64,000 nucleotides of DNA from Teredinibacter haidensis (GTDB taxonomy: Bacteria > Pseudomonadota > Gammaproteobacteria > Pseudomonadales > Cellvibrionaceae): positions 2,863,001 through 2,927,000 of the forward strand of contig NZ_CP060084.1 of NCBI RefSeq assembly GCF_014211975.1, read 5' to 3'. The notes under the pieces were generated by a model. That model was given only the letters and a program-made list of their open reading frames with translations, ran no database searches and had not been told where the DNA came from. How positions within the stretch are numbered: position 1 is the first letter of the stretch; every line of letters begins with the position of its first letter. Shown here in pieces: positions 62,386 to 64,000 of the stretch. A program made the translations under genes and the position numbers.

Positions 62386-63452
62386 TCAGCTCTTCTGTAT
62401 CTTATCATTGACAACATAAACAGCGGCAGGGCATCTCGAATCTGACGAGCAGTACAGTAATGTGTTGCCGACACTTCGACCTGCAATTAAACCTAATGCC
62501 AGGGGGCCATATGCCGCACCGATATCGCCAAAAAAATCTGCCGGATGTTCGTAGCTTAGATCACTATCTAATGCACCATGATTGCGAGTACAGGCAACGC
62601 CATATTCTTTTGCCCAAAACTTTCCGCCATTCATACTAGAATAGATAGTGCTAATCGGCAAACCCGGACTATGCAGAATAGCTTGCTTAAAAGCCGCATC
62701 CAAGCCATCTCCCCGGTACACTTGATCGGTGTACATGCTTCCGGGCTATTCCCCGAAACCAGGCGCATATAATTTTAACCCTTCGTTAACACCACATTCC
62801 GCTTCGAATTTTTCATTGACCAATAAAACAAAGGCGGACGCTTCACCTGGTGCATAAGCGTCCGAAACATAGGCAGAACTGATACGTCTATCTCTGTCAA
62901 AGCTAGCGATATTCTGAAGTGCAAACATACTCGTATCCACGCCTCCAACTATGGAAAAAGGAGCGCCTGTTGACTCAAAATAACGGCACGCCACTTCCAA
63001 AGCATGAAGACATCCAGCTCGTCCAGTCGCGAAAATCCGACTATTGCCAATATCCAATGGCGCATCACTTTAGGTTTTTATGTGATGGATTATATTCTGA
63101 AAATTCTCAGATTTAACTTCGGGCAAGGACTCGGGGCAAGCCATAAATAGGGGAAAAAGCTTATCTTGCGAATAATGTTGCAGGCATTGAATTAGGGAAA
63201 CATGCGCTAATTGAATCATTCGCCTGTATCGCTCAGACAAGTTGGGAAGCGCTTAAATATCGCTATTCAAGGGCGGTAACGATCCCTCTGGGACCCATGC
63301 GGCGTTCATAGGATTTAATTTTTATTAATGTATATGGTTTCGCAGTAGGCGTTAACCCCACAATTGACAGCAGCCACATTCATTTCTGTGTCTCCACCTA
63401 CGGCAGAGATCATTCCCGAAGAAATCATACGAGCTTTGTGCACGCTATTCAT
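62386..63452 (-). pseudogene. Beta-ketoacyl synthase-like protein of T6SS effector loci, broken
   Basis: Reading from ATG 63450-63452 gives MNSVHKARMISSGMISAVGGD and NCGVNAYCETIYINKN. After a one-base shift in an A-run near 63315 comes NPMNAAWVPEGSLPPL. The rest stays in one frame to 62386 but crosses TAA (63253-63255), TAA (63070-63072) and TAG (62746-62748). Thiolase-fold landmarks are present: ATGRAGCLHALEVACRYF (nucleophile Cys), NGGKFWAKEYG and EHPADFFGDIGAAYGPLAL. It belongs to the KS-like proteins found beside T6SS PAAR/effector genes; their role is unclear. About 355 residues if repaired. Confidence 0.78.
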
Positions 63453-63871
63453 TACACCGAAAGATCCTATATATTGTTGATGCAATTTATTTTTTGTTTG
63501 CTAGTTCAACGAGAGTCAAATCTAGTGAAAAGTAATCAATATTCCCGGTTTTAACGGGATCTTTGTATCAGGACGCACCTGCAAGCCCCCTGGCGCCGTG
63601 GTGCATGAATTTTAACAAACTTAACATCGAAATATTAATCATCTATCACAAAGCTGCATAAAATGGGTGTGATCACCTACAGATTAGTCTTCATCCAACG
63701 CTTCAATAAGCTCTCTTCCAAAAAAGCATAGAGCCGCTCCTACCGACAAAGCTACAATTAGTTTAATAGCCGCGCAGAATACGAAGTCACTAAAAAAAGC
63801 CCTTTAGGTGGTTTCTAATTTCTAGATCAAGCAAAGGCGAGCCCCACTACACCAAAAAAGTGATTGCCATT
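63453..63871. other. Stretch with no recognisable gene
   Basis: Upstream of the KS-like pseudogene I find no PAAR or VgrG coding sequence. A minus-strand fragment (about 63685-63790) encodes a hydrophobic stretch (AAIKLIVALSVGAALCFFG) ending ALDED but has no start codon, so I do not call it. Confidence 0.5.
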
Positions 63872-63994
63872 ATGAAATCACTATTGTTTGTCATCTTTTT
63901 TGGGCTTAGCGCGTGCTCCGCGATAAAGCAAAGTGCGCAATCCAGTGCTATCCCCGTTTCACCAATGTCGAGACTGCCGCATGCTTCAGCATAG
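63872..63994 (+). CDS. Tiny lipoprotein ORF
   Basis: A 40-codon ORF with a good lipoprotein signal (KSLLFVIFFGLSAC, lipobox LSAC) and a short Ser-rich tail ending in SRLPHASA. No family can be named. It could be an entericidin-like small lipoprotein or chance. Confidence 0.4.
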   Translation: MKSLLFVIFFGLSACSAIKQSAQSSAIPVSPMSRLPHASA

Positions 63995-64000
63995 CTATAG

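Noticed and set aside
63685..63790. Hydrophobic minus-strand fragment ending ALDED
   Set aside because: No start codon and an in-frame stop just upstream; too short to defend.

Overview
The window looks like a chromosomal segment of a marine or polysaccharide-degrading gammaproteobacterium, probably near Cellvibrionales/Pseudomonadales (for example Saccharophagus- or Teredinibacter-like). This is inference from gene content and order: the tRNA-Leu / tRNA-fMet / rimP-nusA-infB-rbfA-truB-rpsO-pnp block, the grpE-dnaK-dnaJ-dapB-carAB-greA block, a Fur with a single Cys where E. coli has CxxC, a GH3 beta-glucosidase, and a tmRNA tag of the pseudomonad ANDDNY type.

Layout. 1-4.2 kb: 5' end of a GH3 glucosidase gene, a glutaredoxin, a two-gene lysis cassette (GH108 muramidase plus 3-TM holin) with no other phage genes, a periplasmic binding-like protein and a MipA/OmpV porin-like protein. 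4.2-20.6 kb (minus strand): pnp, rpsO, truB, rbfA, infB, nusA, rimP, initiator tRNA, tRNA-Leu(GAG), secG, tpiA, glmM, folP, ftsH, rlmE. 20.6-23.6 kb (plus): yhbY and a BaeSR-like two-component operon with a lipoprotein. 23.9-35.6 kb (minus): greA, carB, carA (with a probable leader-peptide attenuator), two lipoproteins, dapB, dnaJ, dnaK and grpE behind a clear sigma-32 promoter. 35.8-43.2 kb: recN (SOS boxes), fur, bamE, rnfH, ratA, an NSS transporter, smpB, and a membrane-anchored spermidine-synthase-like protein.

43.5-52.5 kb is an integrated island. ssrA (tmRNA) ends at 43857, followed by a wrecked P4-type integrase and a wrecked higBA toxin-antitoxin pair. A 17-bp copy of the ssrA T-arm at 52464-52480 is the likely far boundary. 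The intact cargo is a tight four-gene operon: a 1114-residue glycosyltransferase/kinase-like/glycosyltransferase fusion, a GTP cyclohydrolase II-NADAR (N-glycosidase) fusion, an asparagine-synthetase-type amidotransferase and an arylamine N-acetyltransferase-like enzyme. Together they look like a dedicated pathway diverting GTP through a riboflavin-type pyrimidine into a modified, glycosylated small molecule. I cannot match it to a pathway I know, and it is the best candidate for an undescribed system here.

52.6-58.5 kb: a heavy-metal efflux operon (CzcI-like, CzcC, CzcB, CzcA). 58.7-60.8 kb: a membrane protein, a FlgO-domain protein and a damaged lipoprotein gene. 60.8-63.5 kb (minus): a module of T6SS-effector type. 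It has a ketoacyl-synthase-like gene broken by three in-frame stops and a frameshift, an intact AHH-nuclease effector and a frameshifted Imm11-type immunity gene. The rest to 64 kb is almost gene-free, apart from a tiny lipoprotein ORF.
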